Of a stretch of DNA of 64,000 nt, positions 35,152 to 46,665 are shown in pieces. Source of the stretch: Actinoplanes derwentensis (GTDB taxonomy: Bacteria > Actinomycetota > Actinomycetes > Mycobacteriales > Micromonosporaceae); NCBI RefSeq assembly GCF_900104725.1, contig NZ_LT629758.1, positions 6,441,001-6,505,000 on the forward strand, given 5' to 3'. Position 1 is the first letter of the stretch, and the number at the start of each line of letters is the position of its first letter. The translations under genes and the position numbers were made by a program. The notes below the pieces were generated by a model. That model saw only the letters and a program-made list of their open reading frames with translations, ran no database searches and was not told the origin of the DNA.

Positions 35152-36686
35152 TGATCGTCACTGTCCAGTCCACCGGGGTCACCCCCGCCGACGTGCTCGC
35201 CGTGGCCCGCACCGACGCCCGGGTCGAGATCTCCCCCGCCGCCGTCGAGGCGATGGCCGTCAGCCGCGCCATCGTCGACGGCATCGAAGCGTCCGGCCGT
35301 CCCGTCTACGGCGTCTCCACCGGGTTCGGCGCGCTCGCCAGCACGTCCATCGCACCGGAGCGCCGGGCCGAACTGCAGCACGCCCTGATCCGCTCGCACG
35401 CCGCCGGCATCGGGGCGCCGATGCCGCGCGAGGTGGTCCGGGCGATGATGCTACTGCGGGTCCGGTCGCTGGCACTCGGCCGGTCCGGGGTCCGCCCGGT
35501 GCTCGCCCAGGGCCTCGTCGATCTGCTCAACCACGACATCACCCCGTGGGTGCCGGAGCACGGCTCGCTCGGCGCGTCCGGCGACCTGGCCCCGCTCGCG
35601 CACTGCGCGATCGTGCTGCTGGGCGAGGGCTGGGTGCTCGGCAAGGACGGTTCCCGGATCGCCGGGGCCGAGGCACTGCGCACCGCCGGGCTCCAGCCGC
35701 TGGAACTGGCCGCCAAGGAAGGGCTGGCGCTGATCAACGGCACCGACGGCATGCTCGGCATGCTGCTGCTGGCGATCGCCGACGCCGCCCACCTGTTCAC
35801 CATGGCCGACGTGACCGCGGCCCTGGCGATCGAGGCGATGCTCGGCACCGACCGGCCGTTCATGCCCGAACTGCACGAGATCCGCCCGCACCCCGGCCAG
35901 GCCGCGTCGGCGGCGAACATCCATCGCTTGCTGCAGGGCTCGGCCATCATGGACTCGCACCGTGACGACCTGGCGCACGCGGTCCAGGACGCCTATTCGA
36001 TGCGCTGCGCCCCGCAGGTGGCCGGCGCGGCCCGGGACACTCTCGACTTCGCTCGGCTGCTGAGTTCCCGCGAACTGGTGTCGGTGGTCGACAACCCGGT
36101 GGTGCTGCCGGACGGGCGGGTCGAGTCGACCGGCAACTTCCACGGGGCGCCGCTCGGTTTCGCCGCCGACTTCCTGGCCATCGCCGCCGCCGAGGTCGGT
36201 GCCATCTCGGAACGCCGCGTCGACCGGCTCCTGGACGTGACCCGCAACCGGGACCTGCCACCGTTCCTGTCCCCGGACGCCGGGGTCAACTCGGGGCTGA
36301 TGATCGCCCAGTACACGGCGGCCGGAATCGTCGCGGAGAACCGGCGGCTCGCCTCACCGGCCTCGGTGGACTCGCTGCCCACCAGCGGCATGCAGGAGGA
36401 CCACGTGTCGATGGGCTGGGCCGCGGCCAAGAAGCTGCGAACCGTCCTGGACAACCTGACCAGCCTGCTCGCCGTCGAACTGCTGTCGGCGGTCCGCGGC
36501 ATCCAGCTGCGAGCGCCGCTCACCCCGTCGCCGGCCGGGCGGGCGGCACTGGACGTGGTCACGCCGTTCGCCGGGGCGCCCGGACCGGACCGGTTCCTGG
36601 CCCCGGTGCTGGAACAGGTCCGGACCGTCATCGCCGGCCCGGACCTGCGGATCCTGATCGAGAACCAGGTCGGAGCCCTGGACTAG
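35151..36686 (+). CDS. hutH: Histidine ammonia-lyase
   Basis: A 511-residue lyase that removes ammonia from histidine to give urocanate, the first step. The MIO prosthetic group forms from Ala142-Ser143-Gly144 in GSLGASGDLAPLAH, at the same numbering as in the Pseudomonas enzyme. Other blocks are YGVSTGFGALAS near residue 53 and QEDHVSMG near 415. It is the last gene of the operon although it acts first. Its stop overlaps by 4 bp the convergent MerR-PP2C gene, with no terminator visible between. Confidence 0.97.
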   Translation: MIVTVQSTGVTPADVLAVARTDARVEISPAAVEAMAVSRAIVDGIEASGRPVYGVSTGFGALASTSIAPERRAELQHALIRSHAAGIGAPMPREVVRAMMLLRVRSLALGRSGVRPVLAQGLVDLLNHDITPWVPEHGSLGASGDLAPLAHCAIVLLGEGWVLGKDGSRIAGAEALRTAGLQPLELAAKEGLALINGTDGMLGMLLLAIADAAHLFTMADVTAALAIEAMLGTDRPFMPELHEIRPHPGQAASAANIHRLLQGSAIMDSHRDDLAHAVQDAYSMRCAPQVAGAARDTLDFARLLSSRELVSVVDNPVVLPDGRVESTGNFHGAPLGFAADFLAIAAAEVGAISERRVDRLLDVTRNRDLPPFLSPDAGVNSGLMIAQYTAAGIVAENRRLASPASVDSLPTSGMQEDHVSMGWAAAKKLRTVLDNLTSLLAVELLSAVRGIQLRAPLTPSPAGRAALDVVTPFAGAPGPDRFLAPVLEQVRTVIAGPDLRILIENQVGALD

Positions 36687-37738
36687 GCCTTGCGGGAGTC
36701 TGCGGGCTCCAGGTGGACGACGTCGGCGATCACACCGGCGACGTTGTCCTCAGCTCCGGCGTCGTACGCCCGGGTGATCAGCTCGTCGAGGGTCTGACGA
36801 GGGTCGCCCGGGCCGGACAGCACCTCCCGCAGGTCGTTCGCGGGCACGGCCGCCGTCAGGCCGTCGGAGCAGAGCAGGTAGCGATCCCCGGCCGCGGCCT
36901 CGTGCAGCGACAGGTCGGGGGTCGTGTCACCGGTGCCGGTCAAGGCTTTGACCAGCAAGGACCGCTGCGGGTGTACGGCTGCCTCATCCTCGGTGAGCTG
37001 ACCCTGGTCCACTAGCGACCGCACGTAGGTGTGGTCGACGGTGATCAGGCTCAGCTCCCCGTCGCGCAGCCGGTAGGCCCTGGTGTCGCCGATGTGCGCC
37101 AGGGCCAGTCGTGACCCCGACCAGTACAGCGCGGTCAGGGTGGTAACCCCGTCCCCTACTGCCTTCTGGGCATCCCGAACCGCCTCGGCCAGTGCTCCCA
37201 GCAGGTCGTCGGCCGGCACCGTCTCCAATGGCTTCAGCGCGTCGACGGCGACCGCGCTCGCCCGATCCCCGCCCGGCCCCCGCATCCCGTCGGCGACCGC
37301 GATCAACCGCGGCCCGGCGTACGCGATGTCCTCGTTGCTGTCCCGCACCGGCCCCGCCTCGGATCGCGCCGCGTACCGAATCCCGAGATTTCCCATCGCA
37401 CTTCCCCTTCCGGACAAATGGTCGACGAGGAAACCGGCCAGCCGGCCTCGATCAGCGGTCTCCGCCAGCACCCGCTCCCAGTAGGTGCCGATCGCCACCG
37501 CCGCTTCCGCAGCGGGCAGGTCGCACACCTGCCGGATCGACGCCAGCGGCATCCCGAGCCGCCGCAGCCAGGCGATCAGCCGCGCCTTCTCCAGCTGATC
37601 CGGACCGTAGAACCGATAGCCCGACTCGCCGTCGACGGCCGCCGGCGGCAGCAGCCCCAGCTCGTCGTAGAGCCGCAGCGCCTTCGGCGACAGCCGGGCC
37701 GCCCGCGCGAACGCCCCGATCGTCAACAGTTCCCGCAC
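36683..37738 (-). CDS. MerR-type HTH fused to PP2C protein phosphatase
   Basis: A 351-residue two-domain protein. Residues about 1-75 form a MerR winged helix (LLTIGAFARAARLSPKALRLYDELGLL, then the wing ESGYRFYGPDQL). Residues about 120-345 form a PP2C phosphatase with RDSNED, AVADGMRG, HIGDTRAYRL, LLCSDGLT and AEDNV; all metal Asp residues are present. The usual ADGMGGH is replaced by ADGMRGPGG. GAGGAGG precedes the GTG start at 37738. It could sense phosphorylation state and switch transcription directly. A MerR-like promoter lies upstream, so autoregulation is probable. Confidence 0.9.
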   Translation of the reverse strand: MRELLTIGAFARAARLSPKALRLYDELGLLPPAAVDGESGYRFYGPDQLEKARLIAWLRRLGMPLASIRQVCDLPAAEAAVAIGTYWERVLAETADRGRLAGFLVDHLSGRGSAMGNLGIRYAARSEAGPVRDSNEDIAYAGPRLIAVADGMRGPGGDRASAVAVDALKPLETVPADDLLGALAEAVRDAQKAVGDGVTTLTALYWSGSRLALAHIGDTRAYRLRDGELSLITVDHTYVRSLVDQGQLTEDEAAVHPQRSLLVKALTGTGDTTPDLSLHEAAAGDRYLLCSDGLTAAVPANDLREVLSGPGDPRQTLDELITRAYDAGAEDNVAGVIADVVHLEPADSRKA

Positions 37739-37777
37739 GCCGCCTCCTCGTCCCGGCCCCATCGGCCGGTGCAAGGA

Positions 37778-37808
37778 ATGCTGGCCCTTGCCCCAGGGGA
37801 AAGGTCAA
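37778..37808 (-). promoter_or_regulatory. MerR-type promoter of the MerR-PP2C gene
   Basis: On the reverse strand, TTGACC (-35, 37808-37803) and CAGCAT (-10, 37783-37778) are separated by 19 bp. The spacer region carries the dyad CCTTTCCCC-T-GGGGCAAGG with one mismatch. A long 19-bp spacer with a dyad is the classic target of MerR-family activators. The start codon follows about 40 bp downstream. Confidence 0.6.
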
Positions 37809-37870
37809 GCGTGTGCCTTTCGGCGTGGTGAGTCCGGGTTCGATTCGCAAGCACTGGCCGCGCGACGTCT

Positions 37871-38485
37871 CTAGCGGGGCAGTTCCTTGGCGATGACCTT
37901 GGCCAGCTCGCGGAACGCCTTGCCCCGGTGACTGATGGCGTCCTTCTCGGCGGGGCTGAGTTCGGCGTTCGTCCGGTCCTGGCCGTCCCCGACGAAGATC
38001 GGGTCGTAACCGAAACCGCCCTCGCCGCGCCGGCTGCGCAGCAACCGGCCGGTCTGACGGCCCTCCACCAGGTGCTCGCGCCCGTTCGGCAGCACCAGAG
38101 CGGCGGCACACACGAACGCCCCGCCGCGCTGCTCGTCGGTCACGTCGGAGATCTGCGCCAGCACCAGGTCGAGGTTGGCCCGGTCGTCGCCGTGCTTGCC
38201 GGACCAGCGGGCGCTGAAGACGCCGGGCATGCCGTTCAGCGCGTTCACCGCGATGCCGGAGTCGTCGGCCACCGTGGCCAGCCCGGTGCGGTTGGCACCT
38301 TCCCGGGCCTTGATCAGCGCGTTCTCACCGAAGGTCAGCCCGGTCTCGGGGACGTCCGGATAGTCCGGGAAATCGCCGAGACCGATCAGTTCGATCTGTG
38401 CCACACCGAGCGCGGCGTCCAGGATCCGCTGCAGCTCGACCAGTTTCTTCTTGTTGCCGGTAGCCAGGAGAAGACGGGCGCTCAC
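37871..38485 (-). CDS. rdgB: dITP/XTP pyrophosphatase (RdgB/HAM1)
   Basis: A 204-residue house-cleaning enzyme that hydrolyses dITP, ITP and XTP to monophosphates. The N-terminal [18 protein letters not shown], the middle [14 protein letters not shown] and [14 protein letters not shown], and the C-terminal GFGYDPIF and SHRGKAF are diagnostic. The GTG start at 38485 overlaps the stop of rph by 4 bp, as in many actinobacteria where both genes travel together. Confidence 0.95.
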   Translation of the reverse strand: MSARLLLATGNKKKLVELQRILDAALGVAQIELIGLGDFPDYPDVPETGLTFGENALIKAREGANRTGLATVADDSGIAVNALNGMPGVFSARWSGKHGDDRANLDLVLAQISDVTDEQRGGAFVCAAALVLPNGREHLVEGRQTGRLLRSRRGEGGFGYDPIFVGDGQDRTNAELSPAEKDAISHRGKAFRELAKVIAKELPR

Positions 38486-39210
38486 GCGGCCAGGGCCTTC
38501 TGCTGCAGCGCGGCCAGTTCGGCGCAACCGAGCACACCCAGGTCGAGCATGGCGTCGAGTTCGGCGCGGCGGAAGACGCCGTTCTCGCCGGTGCCCTGCA
38601 CCTCGACGAAATCGCCCTCGGCGGTGCAGACCACGTTCATGTCGACGGCGGCGGCGACGTCCTCCTCGTAGTCCAGGTCGAGGCGGGCCGCACCGTCGAA
38701 CATGCCGACGCTGATCGCCTGGATCGAGGTGTGCAGCACCTTGTCGACCTTGCCGGCCAGCGCCTTGCGCCCGGCCAGCCAGGTGACCGCGTCGTGCAAC
38801 GCCACGTACGCCCCGGTGATCGAAGCGGTGCGGGTGCCGCCGTCGGCCTGCAGCACGTCGCAGTCCAGGACGATCGAGTTCTCCCCGAGCGCCTTGAGGT
38901 CGATACAGGCGCGCAGGCTGCGGCCGATCAGGCGGGAGATCTCCTGGGTCCGCCCCCCGACCTTGCCCTTGACGCTCTCCCGGTCGCTGCGGGTGTTGGT
39001 GGCGCGGGGCAGCATCGAATACTCCGCGGTGACCCAGCCGAGGCCGGAGCCCTTGCGCCAGCGGGGAACCCCCTCGGTGACGCTCGCGGTGCACAGCACC
39101 CTGGTGTTGCCGAACTCCACCAGGACCGAACCCTCGGGATGAATGCTCCAGTGCCGGGTCAGAGTCACCGGGCGCAGCTGGTCGGCCGTGCGGCCGTCGG
39201 GACGTGCCAT
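38482..39210 (-). CDS. rph: Ribonuclease PH
   Basis: A 242-residue phosphorolytic 3'-5' exoribonuclease that trims tRNA 3' ends. Family blocks are [47 protein letters not shown] and [17 protein letters not shown], with the phosphate-site Arg in the GGTRT motif. The start at 39210 gives the standard N-terminus. Operonic with rdgB. Confidence 0.96.
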   Translation of the reverse strand: MARPDGRTADQLRPVTLTRHWSIHPEGSVLVEFGNTRVLCTASVTEGVPRWRKGSGLGWVTAEYSMLPRATNTRSDRESVKGKVGGRTQEISRLIGRSLRACIDLKALGENSIVLDCDVLQADGGTRTASITGAYVALHDAVTWLAGRKALAGKVDKVLHTSIQAISVGMFDGAARLDLDYEEDVAAAVDMNVVCTAEGDFVEVQGTGENGVFRRAELDAMLDLGVLGCAELAALQQKALAA

Positions 39211-39220
39211 GACCCCAACC

Positions 39221-40468
39221 CTATGCGTAACGGGCCGCACCCGCTTCGTCCACCCCAGCTTCGCGTCCCGGATTGTTCATCCGGCGGGGCGCCGGGACCC
39301 CGTTCAGGTACGTCGGGGACGGCACCGCGGGCCGGATCAGCGCCGACGCCGGTGACGTGGCGGGCGCCGGTGCCGCCTCGTGAGCGCGCAGGAAGCCCCC
39401 GACCGACTTGGGCCACCCGTACTTCTCGGCCTGGGTCCGGGCCGCCTCGCGGCGCTCCACCCGGGGCCGTTCCATCAGCTTGCTGACCGCGGCGGCGAAC
39501 GCGTCGGCCGTCCCCTGCACCGCGACGCCGCCGTCACCGACCACCTCGGGCAGGGCGCTCTGCTCGTTCACCACGACGGGTGTGCCGCAGGCCATCGCTT
39601 CGAGCGTGGTCAGGCCGAACGTCTCCACCGGGCCCGGCGACAGCACCACGTCGGCACTGGCCAGCAGCGCTGCCACGGCCGGGCGCTCGGAGATGTGCCC
39701 GGCGAACCGGACCGGAAGACGAGCGCCCCGGTACGCCAGGGCGGTGCGCCTGGTCCCGTCGCCCGCCATCACCAGCACCGCCGGGACCTTGCCGTTGCGC
39801 AGCGCGGCGACCGTGTCGACGGCCAGCTCGGGCCGTTTCGCGGCGGACAGCCGGGAGCAGTAGACCAGCAGCAGCTCGTCGGGACGCGCATAGCGGGCAC
39901 GGACCGCGACGTCCATCTTGCCGGGGTGGAAGAGTTTGAGGTCGACACCGAGCGGCACCTCGACCAGGTTGGGCGCCCCGATCCGGCGGAACTCCTCGGC
40001 CGCGAACGAGGTGGTGCAGACGATCGTGTCGAACGCCTCGGCGGTACGCCGGTTGAAGGCGTCGGCGAGCGCGTCCCGTTTCGGCATGCCCCAGACGCCG
40101 AGCAGACCGGCCAGGGTCTCGTGGGAGACCATCATCGAGCGCACCCCGCGGCGCCGGGCCCAGTCGCCGGTCCAGCGCAGGGTGGTGCGGTCGGAGACCT
40201 CGATCCGGTCCGGCTCCAGCCCGTCGAGCAGTTTGATCAGCTCGCGGCGGCCGGCCAGCACGCGGTAGCCGCCGGTGCGCGGCAGTGGGGCGCTGGGCAG
40301 GGTGATGACCCGGCCCTGCTTGGTCATCTTGTCCGAGTATCGACGGCCGGGAATGACGAGGACGGCCTCGTGGCCGGCGGCCTCATAACCCCGGCCGAGT
40401 TGACGCAGTGCCGTCCGCAGGCCACCGGTGTGAACCGTGACGAAGTTGGCCAGGCGAACGATGCGCAT
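39221..40468 (-). CDS. GT4-family glycosyltransferase
   Basis: A 415-residue GT-B enzyme. The acceptor half starts with [34 protein letters not shown] and the donor half holds [18 protein letters not shown] and [25 protein letters not shown], whose Glu contacts the nucleotide sugar. Similar actinobacterial proteins are mannosyltransferases of envelope lipids or mycothiol-type pathways; the exact acceptor is open. It sits between rph and the MBL gene, a position empty in the mycobacterial order. The C-terminal 35 residues are low-complexity. Confidence 0.86.
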   Translation of the reverse strand: MRIVRLANFVTVHTGGLRTALRQLGRGYEAAGHEAVLVIPGRRYSDKMTKQGRVITLPSAPLPRTGGYRVLAGRRELIKLLDGLEPDRIEVSDRTTLRWTGDWARRRGVRSMMVSHETLAGLLGVWGMPKRDALADAFNRRTAEAFDTIVCTTSFAAEEFRRIGAPNLVEVPLGVDLKLFHPGKMDVAVRARYARPDELLLVYCSRLSAAKRPELAVDTVAALRNGKVPAVLVMAGDGTRRTALAYRGARLPVRFAGHISERPAVAALLASADVVLSPGPVETFGLTTLEAMACGTPVVVNEQSALPEVVGDGGVAVQGTADAFAAAVSKLMERPRVERREAARTQAEKYGWPKSVGGFLRAHEAAPAPATSPASALIRPAVPSPTYLNGVPAPRRMNNPGREAGVDEAGAARYA

Positions 40469-40533
40469 GCAACAACTCCAAGGTCACGACACGTGGCGCG
40501 GCGGTGCGAGCCGATTCTGCCCCCGTACCGGTC

Positions 40534-41280
40534 TCAGAGATCGTATCTGGCACCGGGACGGACGACTTCGACCGGCCCCGCATAGGCGGCGGTGGCGGCT
40601 TCCACAATAGAGGCCTCGCTCGCCCACGCCGGGACGAGATGGGTCAGCAGGAGTTTGCCCACATCGGCTTTTGTCGCCGCCTCACCGGCTTCGCCGCCGG
40701 TCAGGTGCAGGTCCGGCGGGTTCGGCAGACCGTCCTGGTAACTGGCCTCACACAGGAACAGGTCGGCACCGGCAGCCAGGCGCAGCAGCGCCTCACAGGG
40801 TGCGGTGTCCGAGGAGTAGGCCAGCACCCGGCCGTTGTGTTCGATGCGGACCCCGTACGTCTCCACCGGATGGTTGACCCGGTCGACAGTGATCGTCAGC
40901 GGGCCGATCGGGAACGTGCCCGGCTGCAGGCCGTAGAAGGTGTAGACGTCGTCGACCGGCTCGCCCTCGGTGCTGTAGGCGGCGGCGATCCGCTCGGCCG
41001 CACCCATCGGGGCGTAGACCGGCACCGGCGGCAGCGGGCCGGCCGGGTCGTACCGGCGCACCACGACATAGGTGCACGCGTCCAGCATGTGGTCGCAGTG
41101 CAGATGCGACAGGAGGATGGCGTCGACGCGACGCATGTCCGAGTACCGCTGCAGCGCGGAGAGCGCACCGGAACCGAAGTCGATCAGGAGCCGGAATCCG
41201 TCGGCCTCGATGAGGTATGCCGAACACGCCGACTCGGGGCCCGGGAAACTGCCGGCACAACCGAGAACGGTTAGTCGCAT
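40534..41280 (-). CDS. MBL-fold hydrolase, Rv1339-like (atypical cAMP phosphodiesterase family)
   Basis: A 248-residue metallo-beta-lactamase fold enzyme. Zinc motif H-L-H-C-D-H-M is near residue 59; further ligands lie in VNHPVETYG, SSDTAPCE and LTHLVPAW. The N-terminus MRLTVLGCAGSFPGPESACSAYLIE matches Rv1339 of M. tuberculosis, described as an atypical cAMP phosphodiesterase. Its place beside rph and rdgB is conserved with mycobacteria. A function in nucleotide signalling is likely but not proved here. Confidence 0.88.
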   Translation of the reverse strand: MRLTVLGCAGSFPGPESACSAYLIEADGFRLLIDFGSGALSALQRYSDMRRVDAILLSHLHCDHMLDACTYVVVRRYDPAGPLPPVPVYAPMGAAERIAAAYSTEGEPVDDVYTFYGLQPGTFPIGPLTITVDRVNHPVETYGVRIEHNGRVLAYSSDTAPCEALLRLAAGADLFLCEASYQDGLPNPPDLHLTGGEAGEAATKADVGKLLLTHLVPAWASEASIVEAATAAYAGPVEVVRPGARYDL

Positions 41281-41429
41281 CCGGATCCCTCTGGCTCACA
41301 CTGGATCACGCTTTGGGTTGCCTTCGGGGCCGCCCACGCCCCACCCGACCGGTCCGCGCCGGACTTGTCAGACCAGTCAATCACGGAGCGAAGCGTACGC
41401 CGCGACCAGCGCTTGAAGTAAACAACTGA

Positions 41430-41449
41430 TCGATTTGTCGTCAAATCGA
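41430..41449. promoter_or_regulatory. Inverted repeat TCGATTTG-N4-CAAATCGA
   Basis: A perfect 8-bp inverted repeat with 4-bp spacer, overlapping a second one (ttgtcg-N6-cgacaa). It lies in the 282-bp gap between the divergent MBL gene and a small membrane protein gene. It looks like a binding site for a dimeric regulator; which one is unknown. Confidence 0.45.
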
Positions 41450-41562
41450 CAACGCACATCACAGCCCCGATGACCTGGCTCATCACCTTTGCACCGTCAC
41501 GTCCGGTGATCCACCCGCGTTGCTCAGGGTGAATAGTCCGAAGATCAACGGTTGGAGCCGAT

Positions 41563-43267
<1,705 letters not shown>

Positions 43268-43391
43268 GGCTGTCTCACTCCAAAAGAGGTCGTACGGGAA
43301 AAGTCGGTCGGGTCGCTTTACCGGCAGCGACACTCATAGAAGACCGACGCCGGGCTCTGCCCGAACATGTACGACTGCACAGCTGCGGAAA

Positions 43392-43823
43392 TCACGCCTT
43401 CACCGTCGCATCCACGATGTTGACCTCTTCTTCGGTCACCACACCGTCCACGATACGGAACGAGCGAATCTCCTCGGAATCCGGCTCACGGGTCGAGACG
43501 AGGAGATAGTGCGCACCGGGCTCACCGGCGAACGAGACGTCGGTCCGGGACGGATAGGCCTCGGTCGCGGTGTGCGAGTGGTAGATGACCACCGGCTCCT
43601 CGTCGCGGTCGTCCATCTCGCGCCAGACCCGGAGGTGCTCCATCGAGTCGAACTCGTAGAAGGTCATCGAACGCGCGGCGTTGTCCATCGGGATGAGCCG
43701 AGCCGGCACGTCCTGGCCGATCGGTCCGGCGACGACACCACAGGCCTCGTCGGGGTGGTCCCGGCGGGCGTGAGCGACGATCGCGTCGATGATCGCTCGG
43801 TCGATGGTCAGCACGCCGTTCAC
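43392..43823 (-). CDS. mec: Mec+ JAMM metalloprotease (CysO-cysteine hydrolase)
   Basis: A 143-residue Mov34/MPN+ zinc peptidase. The JAMM signature is H-S-H-T-A-T-E-A-Y-P-S-R-T-D, with the upstream catalytic Glu in HPDEACGVVAG. In the known pathway, Mec+ releases cysteine from CysO-Cys. A GTG at 43823 is chosen; GTG 43850 is an alternative. The order mec-cysO-cysM equals that in mycobacteria. The 124-bp gap to cysO is larger than elsewhere in the operon. Confidence 0.92.
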   Translation of the reverse strand: MNGVLTIDRAIIDAIVAHARRDHPDEACGVVAGPIGQDVPARLIPMDNAARSMTFYEFDSMEHLRVWREMDDRDEEPVVIYHSHTATEAYPSRTDVSFAGEPGAHYLLVSTREPDSEEIRSFRIVDGVVTEEEVNIVDATVKA

Positions 43824-43866
43824 ATTACCGCGAGAATCGCCCTCGACCACGTGGCGGTTCCCACAG

Positions 43867-44367
43867 CTACTCGATCTCGGGGAGCACGCTGAGCAGCGAC
43901 TCCTGGAGGTAGCCGAGATACGCGTACACCGAGAGCTGGAACACCCGGCTCGACCCCGGATCGTCGACGACCGCGTTGTCCAGTTCCTCGCTCAGATCGG
44001 TGTCGGCCCCGATCTCCAGGCGGGTGCCCATGGCCAGGCGGGCGTCGTTGATGGCCCGCAGCCACGCCTCGGCGGCCTCGCCGTCCAGCCGGACCTCACC
44101 CTCCCCCTCGTCGGGAAGGGCCGCCAGGATCGCACCGGCCTGGTCGATCTTGCCGGTCTTGAGATCGCCCTCGGTGTAGAGCCGGAACTCCTGCGAGTCG
44201 TCGGGCCGATCGGGATAGATGTCCGGGAAGAGGCGGGACACCACCGGATCGGTGTGATCCATCCCGTCGGTCAGCAGCCCGACCACCTCGGCGGCCACCT
44301 TCCGCAGAACCCGCACCTCATCGTGCGCGAATGTGGCGACACACTGGCCACCGCTGCGTCGGAACAT
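43867..44367 (-). CDS. DUF2017-family protein
   Basis: A 166-residue acidic cytoplasmic protein. The N-terminus MFRRSGGQCVATFAHDEVRVLRKVAAEVVGLL and the C-terminal YAYLGYLQESLL are characteristic of DUF2017, found next to clpS in nearly all actinobacteria (Rv1332 in M. tuberculosis). Function is unknown. Linkage suggests a role with Clp proteolysis or the cysteine genes. Confidence 0.88.
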   Translation of the reverse strand: MFRRSGGQCVATFAHDEVRVLRKVAAEVVGLLTDGMDHTDPVVSRLFPDIYPDRPDDSQEFRLYTEGDLKTGKIDQAGAILAALPDEGEGEVRLDGEAAEAWLRAINDARLAMGTRLEIGADTDLSEELDNAVVDDPGSSRVFQLSVYAYLGYLQESLLSVLPEIE

Positions 44368-44415
44368 CTTCTTTCCCCACCCGATTGTCGGGACCGGCCG
44401 TCGACCGGTCGACGG

Positions 44416-44706
44416 TCAACCCCGGTCGACCGTGGCCCAGAGACCGTATCCGTGCAGTTGATTGGCGTCCATCTCCATGCGCTCGCGAGCACCGATGGAG
44501 ACCACCGCCTTCCCTTTCGTGTGCACGTCCATCATCAGCCTCTCGGCCTTTTCTTTGCTGTAGCCGAAGAGCTTCTGGAAGACCCAGGTCACGTACGACA
44601 TGAGGTTGACCGGGTCGTCCCAGACGATGGTCACCCACGGCCGATCCTCGGCCGGTGTTTCCTGGATCTCCGGCGTCTCGACGGGAGCAACCTGAGGCAA
44701 CGCCAT
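44416..44706 (-). CDS. clpS: ClpS adaptor
   Basis: A 96-residue adaptor that brings N-degron substrates to ClpC/ClpP. The core has [12 protein letters not shown] near residue 30, [28 protein letters not shown] and [16 protein letters not shown]. Asp and His residues of the binding pocket (DDPVN, DVHTKG) are kept. It is divergent from pncB by 84 bp. Confidence 0.95.
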   Translation of the reverse strand: MALPQVAPVETPEIQETPAEDRPWVTIVWDDPVNLMSYVTWVFQKLFGYSKEKAERLMMDVHTKGKAVVSIGARERMEMDANQLHGYGLWATVDRG

Positions 44707-44790
44707 GCCCCCATGTTGCCACCGGATTCGCGGAACCGGTGAACCGGTGCTGCGAACCGCTGGTCGGCGGTCGCGTCGTAGGGTGTTCTT

Positions 44791-46077
44791 GTGGACACCA
44801 TCACGCCCGCTCTGATGACCGACCAGTACGAGCTGACCATGATCAGCGCCGCGCTGCGGGACGGCACGGCGGACCGTGCCTGCGTCTTCGAGGTGTTCGC
44901 CCGCCGATTGCCCACCGGCCGGCGCTACGGCGTGGTCGCCGGAACCGGCCGGCTGATCGAGCTGATCCGGAACTTCCGCTTCGACGAGGGCGACATCGAC
45001 TTCCTGCGGTCGGCCGGGATCGTCGACGAGACGACCGCGACATGGCTGGCCGGCTACCGGTTCACCGGCGACGTCGAGGGCTACTCCGAGGGCGAGTTGT
45101 TCTTCCCCGGGTCACCGATCCTGACCGTCTCCGGCGGGTTCGCCGAGTGCGTGGTGCTGGAGACGGTGATCCTGTCGGTGCTCAACCACGACTGCGCGAT
45201 CGCCGCCGCGGCGGCCCGGATGGTCACCGCGGCCCGCGGGCGCCCGATCATCGAGATGGGTTCGCGGCGCACCCACGAGCACGCGGCGGTGGCCGCGGCC
45301 CGGGCCGCCTACCTGGCCGGGTTCGCGTCGACCTCGAACCTGGCCGCCGGCCGGGCGTACGGGATCCCCACCACCGGCACCTCGGCACACGCGTTCACGC
45401 TGCTGCACGACGACGAGCCGGCCGCGTTCACGTCCCAGGTCGCGGCACTCGGCAAGAGCACCACGCTGCTGGTCGACACGTACGACATCAGTCAAGGCAT
45501 CCGCAACGCCATCGCGGTCGCCGGGCCCGACCTGCGAGCCGTCCGGATCGACTCCGGTGACCTGTCCGTGCTTGCCGGGCACTCCCGGGAGCTGCTGGAC
45601 TCACTCGGCGCCACCGAAACCAAGATCATCGTCTCCGGCGACATGGACGAGTACTCGATCGCCACCCTCGCCGCCGAGCCCGTCGACATCTACGGCGCCG
45701 GCACCGCCGTGGTCACCGGCTCCGGAGCACCCACCGCCAGCCTGGTCTACAAGCTGGTCGAGGTCGACGGGCGCCCGGTCGTCAAACGCTCCGAGAACAA
45801 GGCGACCGTCGGCGGCCGCAAGACCGCGATCCGTCGGCACAAGCCCACCGGCACCGCCACCGAGGAGATCGTCTACTCGCAGGGCGTGCCCGACCACAAG
45901 CCCAACGACCGGATGCTCCAGCGCACCTGGATCGCCGACGGCGAGGTGCAGGAGTCACCCAGCCTGCAGGAGTCCCGCGACCACCTGCGGCAGAACCTGA
46001 TCTCGATCCCGTGGGAAGGCCTGAAGCTCTCCGCGGGCGACCCGGCCATCCCGGTCGTCATAGTTCCCACCGCATAG
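44791..46077 (+). CDS. pncB: Nicotinate phosphoribosyltransferase
   Basis: A 428-residue enzyme of the Preiss-Handler NAD salvage pathway; it joins nicotinate to PRPP using ATP. Family blocks are [66 protein letters not shown] and RIDSGDL. The GTG start is at 44791. pncA follows after 9 bp, giving the two-step route from nicotinamide to nicotinate mononucleotide. Confidence 0.95.
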   Translation: MDTITPALMTDQYELTMISAALRDGTADRACVFEVFARRLPTGRRYGVVAGTGRLIELIRNFRFDEGDIDFLRSAGIVDETTATWLAGYRFTGDVEGYSEGELFFPGSPILTVSGGFAECVVLETVILSVLNHDCAIAAAAARMVTAARGRPIIEMGSRRTHEHAAVAAARAAYLAGFASTSNLAAGRAYGIPTTGTSAHAFTLLHDDEPAAFTSQVAALGKSTTLLVDTYDISQGIRNAIAVAGPDLRAVRIDSGDLSVLAGHSRELLDSLGATETKIIVSGDMDEYSIATLAAEPVDIYGAGTAVVTGSGAPTASLVYKLVEVDGRPVVKRSENKATVGGRKTAIRRHKPTGTATEEIVYSQGVPDHKPNDRMLQRTWIADGEVQESPSLQESRDHLRQNLISIPWEGLKLSAGDPAIPVVIVPTA

Positions 46078-46086
46078 GGGGTTCCG

Positions 46087-46665
46087 ATGTCACGCGCGCT
46101 CATCATCGTGGATGTGCAGAACGATTTCTGCGAAGGCGGTTCCCTGGCGGTGGCCGGCGGCGCTGCCGTCGCCAAAGGCATCTCGCTGGTGCTCGACAAG
46201 GCCGGCGACCGGTGGGACCACGTGGTCGCCACCAAGGACTGGCACATCGACCCCGGCACCCACTTCAGCGACACCCCCGACTTCGTCGATTCCTGGCCGG
46301 TGCACTGCGTCGCCGAGTCGACCGGCTCCGACTTCCACCCCGAACTGGTCACCGACCGGATCGAAGCGGTCTTCCACAAGGGCGAATACGCGGCGGCCTA
46401 CTCCGGTTTCGAAGGCCACGGCCAGGACGGCGAAAACCTCGCCGGATGGCTGCGGGCCAAGGGGGTCACCGAGGTCGAGGTGGTGGGCATCGCCACAGAT
46501 CACTGTGTACGAGCAACCGCACTCGACGCCGTGACCGCCGGATTCACCACCACCGTGCTGCTTGAACTGACCGCCGGAGTGGCCCGCGCCACCACCGACG
46601 CCGCCCTGGACCAACTCCGTGCAGCCTCCGTCGAGGTGACCGGCGAGCCAGTCGTCGATGCCTGA
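46087..46665 (+). CDS. pncA: Nicotinamidase (pyrazinamidase)
   Basis: A 192-residue enzyme that deamidates nicotinamide to nicotinate. The catalytic triad is Asp9, Lys98 and Cys140 (IVDVQNDF, FHKGE, DHCVRA); metal ligands are Asp51, His53 and His59. The same enzyme in mycobacteria activates pyrazinamide. AGGGGG precedes the start. Its stop overlaps the GNAT gene by 8 bp. Confidence 0.95.
   Translation: MSRALIIVDVQNDFCEGGSLAVAGGAAVAKGISLVLDKAGDRWDHVVATKDWHIDPGTHFSDTPDFVDSWPVHCVAESTGSDFHPELVTDRIEAVFHKGEYAAAYSGFEGHGQDGENLAGWLRAKGVTEVEVVGIATDHCVRATALDAVTAGFTTTVLLELTAGVARATTDAALDQLRAASVEVTGEPVVDA

Noticed and set aside
37825..37855. tRNA-like T-arm (ggttcgattc) before the rdgB end
   Set aside because: No pairing T-stem, acceptor or anticodon arm could be built; chance match.
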